Positions 60,169 through 60,301 of a stretch of 60,301 bases of DNA are shown here, piece by piece. A program made the position numbers and the translations under genes. This stretch comes from Aphodoplasma sp045592745 (GTDB lineage Bacteria; Bacillota; Clostridia; UBA1381; UMGS1253): positions 1-60,301 of the forward strand of contig JAZNVH010000014.1 of assembly GCA_045592745.1 (NCBI GenBank), given 5' to 3'. Below the pieces are notes generated by a model that saw nothing but the letters and a program-made list of their open reading frames with translations, did no database searches and was not told where the DNA came from. Every line of letters begins with the position of its first letter. The stretch's first letter is position 1.

Positions 60169-60301
60169 GAACCCCAAAGTTTAGACAAAATTAAATATTA
60201 ACTTGCTTGTGAATGAGTTCGGAATTGTACCGGACTCATTCCTTTTAGTTTTAATGAAATTCTTTCATTGTTGTAGTAATCAATATATTTTTTTAATTCA
60301 T
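60169..60301 (-). mobile_element. end of an IS3-family (IS150-like) element, cut by the window
   Basis: The terminal sequence GAACCCCAAAGTTTAGACAA at 60169-60188 resembles the terminal inverted repeat of IS150-type elements (TGG/A-ACCCCAAAAGT-TAGACA). The transposase 3' end lies just inside. The rest of the element is beyond the window. Confidence 0.75.
60198..60301 (-). CDS. IS3-family transposase OrfB, C-terminal end (partial)
   Basis: 34 codons are visible, reading in from the window edge to TAA at 60198-60200. KKYIDYYNNERISLKLKGMS followed by PVQFRTHSQAS is the standard C-terminus of IS150-group DDE integrases (YNNxRIxxKLKGMSPVxYR). The catalytic residues lie outside. Whether the full element is intact cannot be judged here. 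Confidence 0.85.
   Translation of the reverse strand, partial: ELKKYIDYYNNERISLKLKGMSPVQFRTHSQAS

Noticed and set aside
1..60301. CRISPR array or prophage
   Set aside because: No regularly spaced repeats and no phage structural or integrase genes were seen; the only repeat pair is the 122-bp duplication near 2 kb.

Overview
This window looks like chromosomal DNA of an anaerobic, endospore-forming, low-GC Clostridia member. The support is a complete Rnf ion-pumping complex, a GerA-type germinant receptor operon, SpoVG, MecA, an RqcH (NFACT) protein, clostridial-style TTGACA-17-TATAAT promoters and strong GGAGG ribosome binding sites. The species cannot be fixed from the sequence. Most of the window is ordinary housekeeping DNA with genes on both strands and many clear intrinsic terminators.

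Layout: (1) 1-2.0 kb: the end of a DUF2344 gene, a tRNA-Thr/tRNA-Tyr pair and an LCP cell-wall ligase. (2) 2.0-2.3 kb: a 122-bp direct repeat flanking a highly structured non-coding segment. (3) 2.3-9.4 kb, minus strand: ribose operon rbsK-rbsD-rbsA-rbsC-rbsB-deoC, then glmM. (4) 9.6-10.8 kb: luxS-mtnN, followed by a minus-strand mecA. (5) 11.8-17.2 kb: rnfCDGEAB plus a small membrane protein. (6) 17.3-21.0 kb: an M23 peptidase, an unknown gene, greA, rplM-rpsI. (7) 21.2-22.1 kb: a 34-residue Cys-rich membrane peptide and a small membrane protein, minus strand. (8) 22.2-29.5 kb: Lrp regulator, aminotransferase, ilvB, ilvN, a catalytically degenerate ImmA/IrrE protein, a collapsed uronate isomerase, YitT and ilvE. 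(9) 29.8-33.4 kb: ger operon in the order B-C-A. (10) 33.4-34.1 kb: decayed IS200. (11) 34.1-42.4 kb, minus strand: metH, its separate reactivation protein, metF, an orphan peptide-type binding protein, yfiH and uvrC. (12) 42.5-46.1 kb: GNAT, ClC channel, gltX, tRNA-Arg. (13) 46.2-48.2 kb: an Asn/Lys-rich two-gene cassette beside tRNA-Arg that could be an effector/immunity pair. (14) 48.3-53.6 kb: MATE, a nonsense-broken SGNH hydrolase, tRNA-Lys, an ECF S component, spoVG, murC. (15) 53.6-60.3 kb: secA, three XRE-type regulators (one broken), rqcH, a Cys-rich membrane protein and the end of an IS3-family element.

How the genes fit together: the Rnf complex couples ferredoxin oxidation to NAD reduction and ion export. 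luxS/mtnN recycle S-adenosylhomocysteine to homocysteine, which metF/metH and the reactivation protein can remethylate. The rbs operon and deoC feed pentoses into central metabolism. ilvB/ilvN/ilvE make branched-chain amino acids beside a probable local Lrp regulator.

Gene decay is visible at several points: UxaC internal deletion, IS200 with two nonsense codons, SGNH with TAG, XRE with TAA. All three stop codons occur as lesions, so this is decay rather than recoding. No CRISPR array, prophage or obvious defence island was seen. The best candidates for something less familiar are the tRNA-Arg-adjacent cassette, the structured repeat region, the hairpin-bridged start of rnfD, the attenuator-like rqcH leader and the inactive ImmA relative in the ilv cluster.
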